From Polytrichum commune (lineage: Eukaryota > Streptophyta > Polytrichopsida > Polytrichales > Polytrichaceae), in NCBI GenBank assembly GCA_950295325.1, contig OX485804.1:62090533-62154532 (forward strand): 64,000 nucleotides of DNA. Reading direction: 5' to 3'. Shown in pieces: positions 1 through 12,115 of this stretch (position 1 is the stretch's first letter; the number at the start of each line of letters is the position of its first letter). Both the position numbers and the translations under genes were made by a program. Below the pieces are notes generated by a model, which worked only from the letters and a program-made list of their open reading frames with translations, was not told the DNA's origin and searched no databases.

Positions 1-16
1 GACCATAAGTTGTTTA

Positions 17-537
17 TGCCCCCTTCCCACCTGACTTTAGCTAAGACTCAAAATTGGTTCTAAAAACCCGGCCTTCACACCATCGACATTTATCTAGTGC
101 CGAGCCTAGTTGGCAAATGATGTGGCATGGCTTAAAAGTGGAGGTTTCAAGCCTCAAGCACCGACCCTACCATCGGTACCTAAACATGAGGCAAGAATAT
201 AGGACCTTTAAAAGTGTCGCCTCCCGCCCTTGTGATTGGTTGCTTTTTAGTCTTAGCTATGAGGGCACGAGGAGCTCCATTAACAAAAACCGATGGTAAA
301 AAGGTGAGTAGTAAGGCATTTGAGGATGGGACAAAAACTACCCAACATTCATTGCTTGGTAGATAAAACAATGAACATGTGTGAAAGCTACTTAACTAAA
401 ACCTACTTGAAAATCTCTGGAGCAAGTTCTTGTAGGTGCATTGGGATAGCTGGATGCCTCTGTTGTAACCGAGGGAGCTTTATCCGGTTTTTAGGAAATA
501 CTTTGGTTATTAGCTAAAGTCAGGTGGAAAGGGGGCA
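17..537. mobile_element. Non-autonomous TIR transposon (MITE), family A copy 1
   Basis: The element starts TGCCCCCTTCCCACCTGACT and ends with the near-perfect reverse complement (AGTCAGGTGGAAAGGGGGCA), giving inverted repeats of about 30 bp. TTA is present at 14-16 and again at 538-540, a 3 bp target duplication of the type made by PIF/Harbinger elements. A second copy lies at 10246-10770 with the same ends and body. No transposase is encoded. Superfamily assignment is inferred from TSD size only. Confidence 0.8.
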
Positions 538-544
538 TTAGAAT

Positions 545-1915
545 CATTAGCACAGGTCATTTGCTTGAAGAAACACCTGAAAATGAGCAAGAGCTGTTCT
601 ACACCGACATGGGAGGTGGTTGTTATAGACAGAGCAGAAAGGAAAGATTGGGCCCATCTTGGATTGCGAGCGGTATGAGCCTATCTCACAGTTGCAAGAA
701 GACATTGACGCAAGAGATCGAATGTTGGCATTTCACATTCAGTGGTAAGTGGATATTTCTCAGAATTTGCTTGAAGAGATGGATCTGCTAAAAGACATTT
801 GATCATGGAGTTGAGCTTTTCACATTGTGTGGAGGTCTGGCCTGCTCATGAGTACTTTGCAAGGTAAGTTTGAGTGATGACATCTAAAGCTCTTGTACTC
901 GGGTACTACCCTCCAAGCTTGCGTAACCTTCTGAAGGAGCGGCTTCCGAATTTGACCGAGAATGATTCGAAGGCCTTGAAGGGCTCATTTGATTTGACTT
1001 CATTGGCTAGAACCACTACACGATGCATTGGTCACGGAACCTGCCGAATGGTTCAATATTCCCACAATACGATGTTGAAATGTGCGATGCAAAAGTCGCC
1101 ATCTCTGGTACGTCCATTCACCTTATCAGACTCTCTCTCTGTACATTTCAAAGAATCAAAACTGAGGAACTTAGTGACTGAATGTGAGATTACAGCCTTC
1201 TAGAGAATGCTTACCCTAGGTTCTGCATTTTAAGAGGTGATGTAGGGATACAGGTAGAGCTTGATATTACTTTCAACTTATATCAGTATCTCTTCTCATT
1301 CTTGACTTGACTTATGGAATTATGTGTGTATGGGTTCACCGGCGGCAATAAGAGATGGAGTTCCTATTGGACCTCAGGTAACTTATCACCTCTTTGACTA
1401 ATATGAATGTTCCATGCCTTGCGATGTTGTGGACTGTACAGATATTCCTGAAGTGTATGCTGATGTAGTGGATTTTGATGTTGTCATGGTTCTGGAACAC
1501 GTTTTGTTGATGAGGGTGGATTAGGATACAGGCAGGTTCACCGTGGCTTCAAATTGTGCCATGGGGGATGGGGAGAGTGCTTAACCAATTCAACGTCTTG
1601 TACAACAACAACCCACTCATTTACATAACTGAGAATGGTAAGCTTTCAAAACCTCTTCATCATACGTTGAGTTTTGTGGAATTCTGTTACCTGAATTTTT
1701 TTTTACGTTTGAGAGTCTTCAGATCTAACAAAAAAACTATGTCTGTATCACTCAATACTACAAACACAGACAAATGATGGATCTGCTCATTTTATAGGTG
1801 CGGATGAAGCAGAGGAGCCTGGATCGCCACGAGAAAAGTCCTTACAAGACAGATTTCGCACCAAGTAGCATCATGACTATCTTGTGTATGTACTTGACGC
1901 TCTAAGGTATAAGCT
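545..1915 (+). pseudogene. GH1 beta-glucosidase pseudogene (central and C-proximal exons)
   Basis: Several exon-like blocks read as plant family-1 beta-glucosidase. About 643-745 encodes YEPISQLQEDIDARDRMLAF, followed by GTAAG. About 890-1110 encodes GYYPPSLRNLLKERLPN and a KGSFD stretch. About 1330-1378 encodes RDGVPIGPQ. About 1530-1640 encodes IVPWGMGRVLNQFNVLY and IYITENG, followed by GTAAGC. About 1798-1910 encodes a divergent tail ending HHDYLVYVLDALR. The ITENG segment carries the family's catalytic nucleophile Glu. The gene is broken: the block after KGSFD changes frame with a stop where the family has SFDFIGLNHY, and an in-frame TAG precedes HHDYL. The N-terminal exons and the final exons are absent; a MITE ends at 537 immediately upstream. 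A functional gene is unlikely. Exon limits are approximate. Confidence 0.8.
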
Positions 1916-1984
1916 CTCTTGACTGTGGAGCCATTGAATCAGTTTTCTGCAATCTTGTGCAAAAATAATACCACTTGAATCTGT

Positions 1985-2140
1985 CAACTATACTAAACAG
2001 TCCTCTTAGTGTGCATTACCATTTGGAGTTACACGTTGTTGTAACTTTTTTATTATCGAGAATAAATTTTTTGTATCAAGTAAGTTATTTCATTTTCCTT
2101 GACGTGCACAATACACTAAATAGTCCTCTTATTGTGGATG
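1985..2140. repeat. Dispersed repeat fragment, related to 9180-9320
   Basis: The stretch has repeated CACTAAATAG/TAGTCCTCTTA-type ends and a TTATTTC..TTCCTTGA core that recurs at 9180-9320 with scattered differences. This is probably a piece of a decayed DNA transposon. No coding potential was seen. Confidence 0.45.
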
Positions 2141-2384
2141 GAGGTGGAGACTTCATCCAACGTGAAGTTTTTCAAGCTCTACCCGAGGGGAAGAGAAGCC
2201 AGAAGCTGGGGCAGCATAGGAGCCTTTAGATCTCTCAGACCAAAATCGACGGCCCAAATCTTCCTAGCGCGCAAGTTGATGGGAATGCGTTCACAACGCC
2301 TCAGTGACGTGGCAGTGACAAACCCATCTATTCTCACACCACCTTATGATGTTGGTGCCACTGCTCGGGAAGAACTGGCGGTTA

Positions 2385-2500
2385 GTTAATTAGTTACAGA
2401 TGAAATAATTGGTTGAGTTTGAGAAATAACCGGTTGAAGTTGGAGACTTTGGGAGAATTATCCATCACTTTAGAGGAATCTATACAAGAATATACCTCAA
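2385..2500. repeat. Dispersed repeat, direct copy at 56175-56275
   Basis: TTGAGTTTGAGAAATAAC and the next roughly 80 bases match 56190-56275 in the same orientation with point differences. It is a non-coding repeat family whose boundaries I cannot define. From 2500 to 3280 I see no gene and no structured element. Confidence 0.5.
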
Positions 2501-3280
2501 ATGAACAAAGCAAAACCGGAAGATGATGTCAACATGTGGATTTAGAATCACTAGGATCTTGACCGACTATAAAAGCCCAACAACTTCCCAGGCACCGGTT
2601 GGTGCATAGTAAGACTCAAACAAAACACCATGATGCCTTCGGCGTTTCCCTGTGATTGTTGTGAACCACATAGCAAAGCTTATAAAGCTTGAACCCTTAT
2701 TTAAACCTCTTATAATCATTCTCTTATGTAGGGTTAAGAATTCTACATATATAATAGGGGTGAGGCTTGGGGTTATGGGTAGGGTTCACCATATTTTGAA
2801 GCATTTTGTAGTTCTGGATTCATACATGAATCATCAAATAAGCCTTCAAAAGGTGATTAGTTGCAGGGAAGCATGTGACGACTGTGAAAAAGCCCCCCAA
2901 GGTGGGGGAGGGACAAGAACCACATGCAATAAAGGGATGTTCTCGAGGGGGTTATGAAGTAATGCGAATATTCATGAGATATTCTATACATTTATGAATG
3001 TTTTTATAGTAACTTGTATTTATGTTAATTGTATTATAATTTTATTCCTTTGGCTTTTATTCTACCCTTTATCTTCCAAAGAGTGACCTCCCCAAGTGAA
3101 AATGATGAAGCAACATTCAACAAGTCTTGCAAGTGAACATGGCAATTGATTTAGAGTAGAGTCTTTATTCATGGCAGACATGTATGCATATGCATCAGAC
3201 ATATCACATTCATCAGTGTAGTGGATCATATTTACATAAATTGAAACTTAAATGCCTTTTTTACAGCAGTAGTAGTAACT

Positions 3281-3659
3281 GCACCGAATGTGATATTTAG
3301 TGTCACCGATTCTAATTGTCTTGCTCGATACGAATTATAGACCATGGTATAGTGTCACCAACACTAAATCTTAACCCAACATTATTTGTCATTCCTTGTA
3401 ATTGTTTTTTAGGGATATAGATTAACAGTGTTGCAAGTACTGATAATGACACTTACCAAGTGATTTTCCATCCAAATGTCAATCATCCATGACAATATTT
3501 CATCACAAGTTGCTGACAAGAGAAGGTAGGGTTTTGGCCAATGGATGAACTCATCCATCATCCATGACAATATTTGTTCACTTATTCATAGGAAGCGTCA
3601 TCCGCAAAGTTACCATAGTGGCATTAAATAACATGTGACACTAGGTATCATATTTAGTG
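3281..3659. mobile_element. MITE family C copy (ends in TATTTAGTG)
   Basis: This roughly 380 bp block is collinear with 24919-25295 and, inverted, with 11513-11820. It ends with ATCATATTTAGTG; the better-preserved copy at 24919 has the palindromic ACACTAAATATGATATTTAG at its other end. There is no coding sequence. CACTA-like termini suggest a CACTA-type origin, but target duplications were not confirmed. Confidence 0.6.
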
Positions 3660-3798
3660 TATGCAACCGACCCAACACAATCACTTGGAATTTCCAGCAC
3701 GCACGGTGGCCATATGTGTTGTGACTTGGGTTGAATTCTCAATCCTTGGTCTTCAACATGCTCAAGTTTCCAAATAATGTTGAGTGTTTGACTTTGGT

Positions 3799-4050
3799 CA
3801 CTATATTCGTTAATTGGAGACTTTGGAAAGTCTCAAAATAAACTTTACTCATAGTTTGGGATGCAATATTGTGAACGTGGGGAACATTGGTAATGAACTT
3901 TCTACATATTCATGCATGAGGAGTATATATATTTCTAAATAATATAAGTATCTATATCATAATCAAAACATGCACTAAACACGATATTGGACTTGAAGTC
4001 CTTGATTAGTCTCCAAATCATGAAAAAGTCTCTAATTAACGAATATAGTG
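3799..4050. mobile_element. Small foldback element with 26 bp inverted repeats
   Basis: CACTATATTCGTTAATTGG at 3799 continues to 3824 and is matched by its reverse complement at 4025-4050, with one mismatch in 26 bases. The roughly 200 bp between are AT-rich and non-coding. The arrangement fits a MITE or inverted-repeat relic. Confidence 0.55.
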
Positions 4051-4227
4051 ATTTAGCATTTTGTTGCAAGGAACTGCATGCTCGCGGCCTTGAGTCCATG
4101 CTCACTGTCGAAGAAACCATAACGCTTGTTCTCGCATACCTCCATCGCCTTCAAAACCTCACCACAATTTTTGTGATGCTATTGACTTCATCTCAACAAT
4201 GTAAGCTTGCTTCACATACTGTTCTCC

Positions 4228-4900
4228 CTCTTTAGTATGACACGTTTGGGAAACACAAAAAAAAAGAGGTTGTATTATCGAGGTGTCGTCTTCTCATTAG
4301 TATGACAAATGGCGTAAAGTTGTCGTGTTATCGAGGGAATATGAAAACGTAAGTATTCTGAGCTTAAAAACATACACAACGAGTTTAAGGAATATAGATG
4401 GTATGAAATAACAACTTATAATTCCAAACAAATACAAATATTCTCAAGAACTCTTGAAATAGGAGTTCAAAGATCTCTGTTGTTGCTTACTCAAGTTATT
4501 AGAGAAACTAGACAACAATGATGCATGACCTTTAGCATCACTAAGCTCTACTGTAGGTGAAGCAACATCGTCCATGTCCATTCTACACTACCTTGACCAT
4601 GTCCATTCTACACTAGTATTCCTAATCATCATTAAGTTCCCAATGATAAATGAAGCTCCCAAGTAGTTCCCAAGTGACAATGGATGTATGTTAGATGTAC
4701 AAAACATAGATGAAAGAAATTTTAGCATCAACTACCTCTTTGGATATGACAAAACGGAGATTCTAAATGTCGCATCATCAAGTGCCGTAGTCGTTCAAAA
4801 GAGGGAGTTTTGTACTAAAAAGTTTGGTCACGTAAAAATGTGTCGTAATATTGAGGGTGTTGTGTAAATGAGTGTCGTGTTAACGAGGTTGGACTGTTCC
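4228..4900. repeat. Unclassified repeat-rich intergenic stretch
   Basis: The phrases TATGACA, GTCGTGTTATCGAGG and TGTCGTGTTAACGAGG recur at 4240-4340 and 4745-4890, suggesting the two ends of a degenerate element. There is no gene. Boundaries are uncertain. Confidence 0.3.
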
Positions 4901-5068
4901 GTGAAGAAGCATCCATCCACCACTTTGGGACCATGAGGTCATTGCACGATTCGTTAACTGCTCATTAACTTCTTCTTCTTTTCCTACAGAAGATGCTCAT
5001 TAATCATATCTACCTTTTGATCAACATTTGTGTCAATTCGGATAGATTTAGTATACAAAACAAAAGAT

Positions 5069-5600
5069 CATATAAGGTAGAAATACCATAACCCGTGAAA
5101 ATAAGGTGATTCGCATTGAAGATATGGTCACTTGACCGCTTATGGTATTTCTACCTTACATGTTCAGCTACATAAGGTAGAAATACCCAAACCAGTTAAC
5201 TACCCTCTACTCGTGCACTAGATGGCCGTCATAATAATGAAGTTTCATTTCTGAAACCGATCATGGCGAGGCGGCAACTTCAATGCGTGTACACTTAGTG
5301 TAGCCAATGGGAGTCAAGTGTTAATGTACTCATGAGGTAACCGATTTAGGCGATGTTTTGTATGGAAATGCGGAGTACCGTGTTCTGTGTAGGGAGAATC
5401 TAGTGAACGAGTAGGGGGTTGGACCAACTTTTCACTTTGAAAAATTGTGGAATTTTTTGTACAGGGCAGAAAAATATGAAACAACTTGCATTCTTCATGA
5501 ATCCTTCTCGTCTATGTTGGAAAATTATCTCATGATTGTCAGACCAGATCTTCAATGCGAATCTCCTTATTTTCACGGGTTATGGTAGTTCTACCTTAAT
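5069..5600. mobile_element. MITE family D with about 55 bp terminal inverted repeats
   Basis: The left end (from about 5073: TAAGGTAGAAATACCATAAC, continuing to 5130) is matched by its reverse complement at 5543-5598, about 55 bp with only a few mismatches. CAAAAGAT occurs at 5061-5068 and again at 5601-5608, a possible 8 bp target duplication. A second internal inverted pair (GGTATTTCTACCTTA near 5144-5158 and its complement near 5173-5187) is nested close to the left end. A related diverged copy lies at 28782-29240. Confidence 0.7.
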
Positions 5601-5872
5601 CAAAAGATTTGAGTCTCGTGAGAGTTCGAAGGGGTGTTGCAAACGTTAGAGGTGTAGGGTAGGGGAACGTTGCTTGAAAAGCGGGCCTCGTTTGTTATCG
5701 GAATGCACCCGCGGGGGGGGTGGGGGGGTGTGGAATGCCGTGCCCGTTGGAAATGTTTCTTGTCAAAACTATGTGAAGCCCAAGAAATAACACAAGACAA
5801 AATGAGCCACGTTTTAAATTAAGTAGTTGTGCAGAGCTGTCTGAAAACAAGCTTCCATGATAGAAAGTTCCA

Positions 5873-6375
5873 TGGCCACACACACAAGACTGAGAGCCCG
5901 TGACCAGTACACTTCAAGCACTCTCATTGGTGGAAAAGGCGGAGCCGGTCCAAGTTCGCTACTTCACACTACGCTTGAGGGACCAACGGAGTATATAAGT
6001 GAATGCAAGATGGATATTAAGTCTACATGGATTCCTACATGGCATCAAAGGGATCATATTTCATGGTCACTTGGACTATTTTCAAAAAACCATCTCTTGG
6101 AGGTAGGCCAAACACAAAACTGGAGGTCATGGCACTCCGAATGCTCACAACCCTTGATTTATTCTAGTTTATGATGTGTGAAGACCCAGATGAATAGAAT
6201 TTCATTGAAATAGCATTTGGTTGATGGCCTGGTCACATATGACTTCACACTACACTTGAGGGTCCGTGACCACACTATATGATGTTGGAGGTGTGTTGGG
6301 ACGGCCTTTGAACACTCTCTTTTGGGCTCTCACAATTTCATGGTCACGGCTCTTGGCTCGTGTGTGAAGTGGCCC
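5873..6375. mobile_element. PIF/Harbinger-type MITE, family B copy 1
   Basis: The body is collinear with 27362-27836. The right end reads TGTGTGAAGTGGCCC followed by TTA (6376-6378). The left end is degraded (GGCCACACACACAAGACTG). Inside are ACACTTCAAGCACTCTCATT and a TTGGTGGAAAAGGCGGAGCC block found in all copies. The element is non-coding. From 6380 to 7150 there is only AT-rich sequence in which I see no feature. Confidence 0.7.
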
Positions 6376-7149
6376 TTATGCCCATATAGTCACATATATG
6401 GCCGTTGCTTGACATGTGATAAAGCATGTGTGGTTTTGGTAGATCACCTTGTAAGGTTGTTCTACAATGGGACTTGTGGAATGTAGCTCAACTCACCCCA
6501 ACAAACATGTTATCCAACTTTCAATTTACGGATGGACACATCTTAGCATTAGTGATTTGATTGAAGTCCAGTTCCCAGGGAGTGCACTATTCATTAAAAC
6601 CAAGCATCACGTGCGTGCATGCCCCTTATTAAAATACCCTTGTATACATTTTATTTTTGCTAAAATCAAGCAATATACTTACAAATCTCATTGCTTCAAA
6701 ATACATTTCCATACATACACAAGGGTCCAAAAACAAATACAGAAATTGTATATAACATGTGTACAAATGTTTGGAAATGCAAAAATATGGCCCTATTATA
6801 TGTATAATATCAAATCATAGATTTTTAGTTATAAAGTCGTTACTTAGTGGATGAAAAAACACATGATTCTTGGTCCAGGTCTGACTTGAACGCGTAAACG
6901 CGTAAATGCGTACTTTACATATATTTTTCTATAGCCTCATGTATATCTACTTCTTGCTTAATAGCAATATGTCTCTTGTACGTACATTTTGTACATGCTT
7001 GTTTTAAATAATACCCCTTTTGTGCACCCACGTGTATAAATACAGTACTTGAACAGTGCACTCCCTGGGGTCCAGTTTGACTTGAAGGAAGTAATTGATC
7101 AGCTCCATAGTTCAAGTGAAGGTGGGTGTAATGGGCAACATTATTTACC

Positions 7150-8220
7150 TGGAAATGAAATGAAATTGCAGATACACAACTGAACCAGTTGATTTCGGCA
7201 ACATCAATTTCCAATGAAATGTAATTGATTTTAAGTCTAGGAAGTCAAAAAGGCTAATGGGAATGAAAGTGCATCAGGGTGGTCTCTAACCAACTACCTC
7301 TCTAGAGTGGCGGAGCAGTAGCCTCTATGAGATAGAGGCTAATGTCAACTTCATGGTCCAATTGACAGAAAGACTTGCGGCTCCCTCAAACTACTTTTTC
7401 AATTAATGATGAAAACTTATCTCTAATGGGGTTATATAGCGGACATTTCAACACGAAATGTGCCTTGTCTTCAACTGCATTATAGGAGCAAAAATGGCAC
7501 CGTGTAGTATCTCTAGAGGTAGGGATAGTCATCCATCGTCTAGTTTCAATAGCAAGTCTATGGTTTTAGGTGCAATAGGCATCAATGATCTTGCGTTCAT
7601 GGTGGTGTCAACGGTTGCTTCGTGTACAATTCACATTCTTATTTGAGAAAATAATTTAGGTGGAAATAATCTTGTTTCTTCCTTGACAGATGGAAAGAGT
7701 TCCACTTTTTAGCAAGAAAAGCCTCCTTGATGTCAACATATGTTGTTTTTGATGTGGTTGGGTTGTCATAGGTTTCCAATGAGATATACCCTATGATGTC
7801 TTTAACTTGGTTGTCAATTTGTGCCAAGTATTAAATCCTTGTTTCGCCAAGTGTTGGGAAAGTGAGGCTACTTTACTGATTAATGAAGATGATGATAGGT
7901 GGACAAGCCATAGTTGAAAGCCCATAGTGAGCTCGAGTACGTGTAATTCTATGGGAAGTTCTCCAAATTCGGCCAACAAAATATGATAGGTAGTAGAAGA
8001 AGGCACTTTGACATGATACATCAAATGTATCTTCATGCCCTTGTCAAAAACCTTCCAATGAGAATTTCTCAAGTCACCTCCCCAAATTTTAGTGTCATGT
8101 GAGAAAGTTGGAAGCACCAAAGCTTGAATTGATGGGATTGGAGTTCCCAGCATGTGACTCCGAGTACTGCTTCCTTCCTTAAAGTGCTCATTAAGGCTTT
8201 CAAACCTGCGATTCTTCACT
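7150..8220 (-). mobile_element. LINE retrotransposon 3' fragment (RT-associated zinc-knuckle region)
   Basis: Reading on the minus strand, a 142-residue open stretch (8219-7791) contains TYHILLAEFGELPIELHVLE, a pattern I associate with the region downstream of reverse transcriptase in plant LINE-like polyproteins. Further 3', at about 7505-7430, comes a broken zinc-binding segment reading CHFCSYNAVEDKAHFVLKCP. The 3' end has a short reiterated tail (reverse complement of GAAATGAAATGAAATTG at 7153). The fragment is truncated and frameshifted, hence inactive. Related pieces lie at 30850-31280 (minus) and 32900-33575 (plus). Confidence 0.65.
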
Positions 8221-8374
8221 TTTAACTAGATGGCTCATAATAACCATGTGAACAAAAATCAATTCCAAGGTATTTGAATTCATGGGTTATCTCAATATGG
8301 TCCTTGTCTAAGTAAAATGCCTCTTGGTACAATGGGAGAGCAACAAACAATTCCTCAACAAAGAGTTGCAACTA

Positions 8375-9081
8375 CACTAAATAGCCTATTAGTTCGGGCT
8401 CGGGGGGGGGGGGGGGCAGTGTGTTAGAAAGTTAAGGATATAGGTGCGAACAACCACTATTTTATAGGGGGGTATTACTTTCAATTCTCTTCTTTTTTTC
8501 ACATGCTATCATTATGTAAAATTCTACTTTGGGTTAATAGAAAACTGGCTTGCATTACTTATAATTCCAAATTCCCTATTATTCCATACCCTATAGTACT
8601 TTAAAGATGTCCAATGTCATTTTTGATACCCTATATTACTCTTAAGTCCAATTATAAATTTTTGCCCCCATGTTTTTAAAATACCCTATCATTTGTTCGC
8701 ACGTATATTGCTACTCCAACCAATGACTACCCCCCCCAAGAGTTCGGGTGAAAAATTAGCAGGGAAATAATTAGCATGGGTCACTCTAATTGCCTAGTTA
8801 GGGTGTAAATAATTTGAGTCCAAGACCCATGATCTTTCCCTCAATCTTCCTTGAGACTTTTGACCAGCACCCTACATAAAACAAATAGTCACCATATATC
8901 AAAAGTACCATAAAAAAAATTCACCCACACCAATCTCCAAGAAAAACATTCAATATGGCCCATATAAATTTCAAACTAGAGAATGACTATGGGTTGAAAC
9001 TTGATGTGGCTTACACTAATTGTGAGAATTAGTGTGGACTCTGGAGAATTAGTGTGGCCACACCAATAGGACTATTTAGTG
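8375..9081. mobile_element. CACTA-like terminal-repeat element, about 707 bp
   Basis: The left end is CACTAAATAGCCTATTAGT. The right end, read in reverse complement, is CACTAAATAGTCCTATTGGT. This matches the CACTA signature of terminal repeats. A 15-base G run sits just inside the left end (8402-8416). No transposase is present, and the expected 3 bp target duplication is not intact. Confidence 0.5.
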
Positions 9082-9650
9082 TCGGTGCCATTCACATGCC
9101 CTTGAGTCTTGGATTGCTCCCCCGACGTCATTTTGTCAGTCAGTATCCTTCAACGTGGTAGACAATCTATGATATACTAACAAACCTTCTACACCAATTA
9201 GTCCTATTAGTGTGAGTTGCCATTTAGAATTACACACTTTTATAAATTTCTATTATTATTTATCAAGAATATCATTGTTTACCAAGTAGGTTATTTCTTG
9301 TTCCTTGATATGCATATTATTAATTTGTCTTAAATGAGCACACTACGAAATTCTTAATAAAAAGTCCTAATAGTCCAACACTAATACGACTATCTACTGT
9401 ACCTTTGGACACCTTGCTTGCTCGTAGCCTTGCCACACCGGCCGTGCCTGGGCTAGCCAGCCGGTGGCCCTGGCCAGAGAAACAACAGGTTGGGCCAGCT
9501 CCATGTGGCAGGGCACCAACCATTGCTCCAACGACTGCCTAAACATGGCAGTGGTTGGGACCCTAAACCATGCCCACTTGCACAAATGCTCCCGCACTTG
9601 CACAAATTCTCCCGTTGCATAGGCAGCTTACGCAACATCTATTTGTTTCG

Positions 9651-10860
9651 TGAAGATTGACAGGCTTCTTGATTTCTGACTGACTTGGAATCCGGAGGAA
9701 TTGCACGAAAGCTCAAGCAAGCAGGATGATCATCATCGCCACAGATCTTCCTTTGGTCGGCGCTCCAAGAGCTCTGATCAAGACTCACAAGATGCTAATA
9801 ATCTGGAGTCTCTATTAGTACTTACCATCAAAGTACGTGACTTGATGATGACGAAAGTTGTGACCGATTCTTCTTGAACATGGACGAGAGACAGAGAATA
9901 TTGGGAAAAGTGCTTGAAGGTTGACAGGCTTTCTTCTCTTTGCTTTCTGACTGACACAAACGAACGCTCGAATTGCACGAAAGCTCAAATGAAACATCCA
10001 CTTTCGGCGTGCGAGGTGCATGCAGACTCATCACGAATCTAATGCTGTAAGCAGAGATTGGGAAACTGCAAGACTCACAAGAAGCTGAATCAATCTGGAG
10101 TCTGAATGTATAATAACCATCTTCGTGAGTGGCCGAAAGTTACGGCTTCCATGGCCGAAAGTTGTTGTTGAACATGGATATTGAGAGTTTTGGGGAAAAG
10201 TGTGTTCACTAAGATTGACAGGTTTTTTGGAATCTGACTCGCCTATGCCCCCTTCCCAGTTGACTTTAGCTAATAAGACTAAAAGTTGGTTCTAACAACC
10301 CGGCCTTCACACCATCGACATTTATCTAGTGCCCAACCTAGTTGGCAAATGATGTGGCATGGCTTACAAGTGGAGGTTTTAAGCCTCAAGCACCGACCCT
10401 CCCATCGGTACCTAAACATGAGGCAGGAATATAGGACCTTTAAAAGTGTCGCCTCCCGCCCTTGTGATTGGTTGCTTTTAGTCTTGGCTATGAGGGCACG
10501 AGGAGCTCCATTAACAAAAATTGATGGTAAGACAGATGAGTAGTGAGGCATTTGGGGATGGGACAAAAACTATCCAACATTTCATTGCTTGGTAGATAAA
10601 ACAATGAACATGTGTGAAAGCTACTTAATTAAAACCTACTTGAAAATTTCCAGAGCAAGTTCTTATAGGTGCATTGGGATAGCCGGATGCCTCCGCTATA
10701 ACCGAGGGAGCTTTACCCGGTTTTTAGGAAATACTTTTAGTCTTAGCTAAAGTCAGATGGGAAGGGGGCATTAGCAAACCCTTGCTTTGCATGAAAGCTC
10801 AAAACAAAGATCTATCTTCGGCGTGGTGCGAGGCACGGCTAGCTTGAGACTCAAGAAAAC
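9651..10860. repeat. Tandem repeat array, three units of about 265-295 bp, split by a MITE
   Basis: Units start near 9655, 9919 and 10213 with GATTGACAGG or GTTGACAGG. Each contains TTTCTGACTGAC-type and GCACGAAAGCTC phrases, then GACTCACAAGA, TCTGGAGTCT and GGGAAAAGTG. The third unit is interrupted after about 30 bp by the family A element at 10246-10770 and resumes at 10774 (CATGAAAGCTC, CTTCGGCGTGG). No ORF continues through the array. GC-rich blocks resembling each other flank it (9400-9630 and 10870-11090). Confidence 0.65.
10246..10770. mobile_element. Non-autonomous TIR transposon (MITE), family A copy 2
   Basis: It has the same termini as the element at 17-537 (TGCCCCCTTCCCA...TGGGAAGGGGGCA) and a highly similar body. 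Flanks are CTA (10243-10245) and TTA (10771-10773). It lies inside the third unit of a tandem array, so the empty site can be inferred from the neighbouring units; that supports a short, roughly 3 bp target duplication. Confidence 0.8.
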
Positions 10861-11512
10861 TTCATTGTTTGTTGGGAAAGGTCTGGCCCTACCGGAGGTA
10901 GCGGGCAAGTGCCCTAGCAGGCTGGCTGCGAGGGGGGTGCCTTGCAGCCAGCCAACCGGGGCACCTGCCCAGCTTTGGCCTATGCGTCCACACCGGCCGG
11001 ACTGGCTAGTTGGGCAACTAGACCCCCCCAATGTGGCAGTGGTATCAATTCCCCTAGTAGTTGTTAAACACTAGCAGTTTGTGTAACATGCCCACGTAAA
11101 TCCCCTAGCTCTATTACTAATCCAATTGTTGAGCAATACATTGTTCAAATTTATTTCAAATTGTGGCATTCTCGAAATCCATATAACCATCTTTGCTTGC
11201 TATCCTAAGACATCCTTCAGTTTAGTCCTGATGTTCAGAGAAGAGATTGTTCCGATGAAGGAACTTTATGACATGCAACACGAAATACCACAAGGACCAC
11301 CTTGATTGTCCAATGTGTCCTTCAATTTTCTCATGATTATGCAAAGAATATGCGCATTGGTCTAATAGATCCCAACCTCAATTCTTCTAGCCTTGTCCCT
11401 AGCTTCCACACTTCTCATTACGCCTTGCTCTCGTTGGTTGTCACTAATTAAATTCTAGATACATATGGGTCTCCCCCACAACCGTAAATGTTGTTTTTGG
11501 TGTCATATGGTA

Positions 11513-11820
11513 TTTTATGTCACTGTGATAACATTTTATGAATAAGGTTACAAGTGTTGTCATCCCAACTTAATTTTCATTCATCGAAATGCCAATTATG
11601 GAACTAAGTTGGGTATATTTTGCATCCTGACAAATTTGTGATGAAAAATCGCTTAATAGGTTACAGTAATTGCAACACTGTAAATGTATAATCCCTCAAA
11701 AAAATTACAAGGAATGACAAAAATTGTTGGGTTAACGCTTAGTGTTGGTGACACTACACTAGGGTTTACAATGAGTATTGAGCAAGACAATTAGAATTGG
11801 TGACACTAAATACACTATCT
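11513..11820. mobile_element. MITE family C, inverted copy
   Basis: Read in reverse complement, it carries the same phrases as 3281-3659 and 24919-25295 (GACACTAAATA, CAAGACAATTAGAATTGG, ACAAGGAATGACAA) in the same order. The element is diverged and incomplete. From 11090 to 11510 and 11825 to 12110 I see no features. Confidence 0.5.
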
Positions 11821-12115
11821 AGTCTATTGACCCCAGATGGAACAAGGCCCACATAAATATGCACTTGTGAGAATTTTCAGGCCCCTGAGGTGAATATATT
11901 TTGAGTTACATCAGTGACCTCCACTTGGTATTTCAAATGGTAGACCTTCTTATGCCAATTTAGAAGCATTTCATATACATGATCATATTTTATATTGAAA
12001 GATTTGGCTTACAATATCCATTCCATGTGGAGATCACTATATGGTTACACTTGAACCACTTTGCTCTTGAAGTAGCATAAGCATCTAAAACAATCTTAGT
12101 GAGCTCAAATACTTA

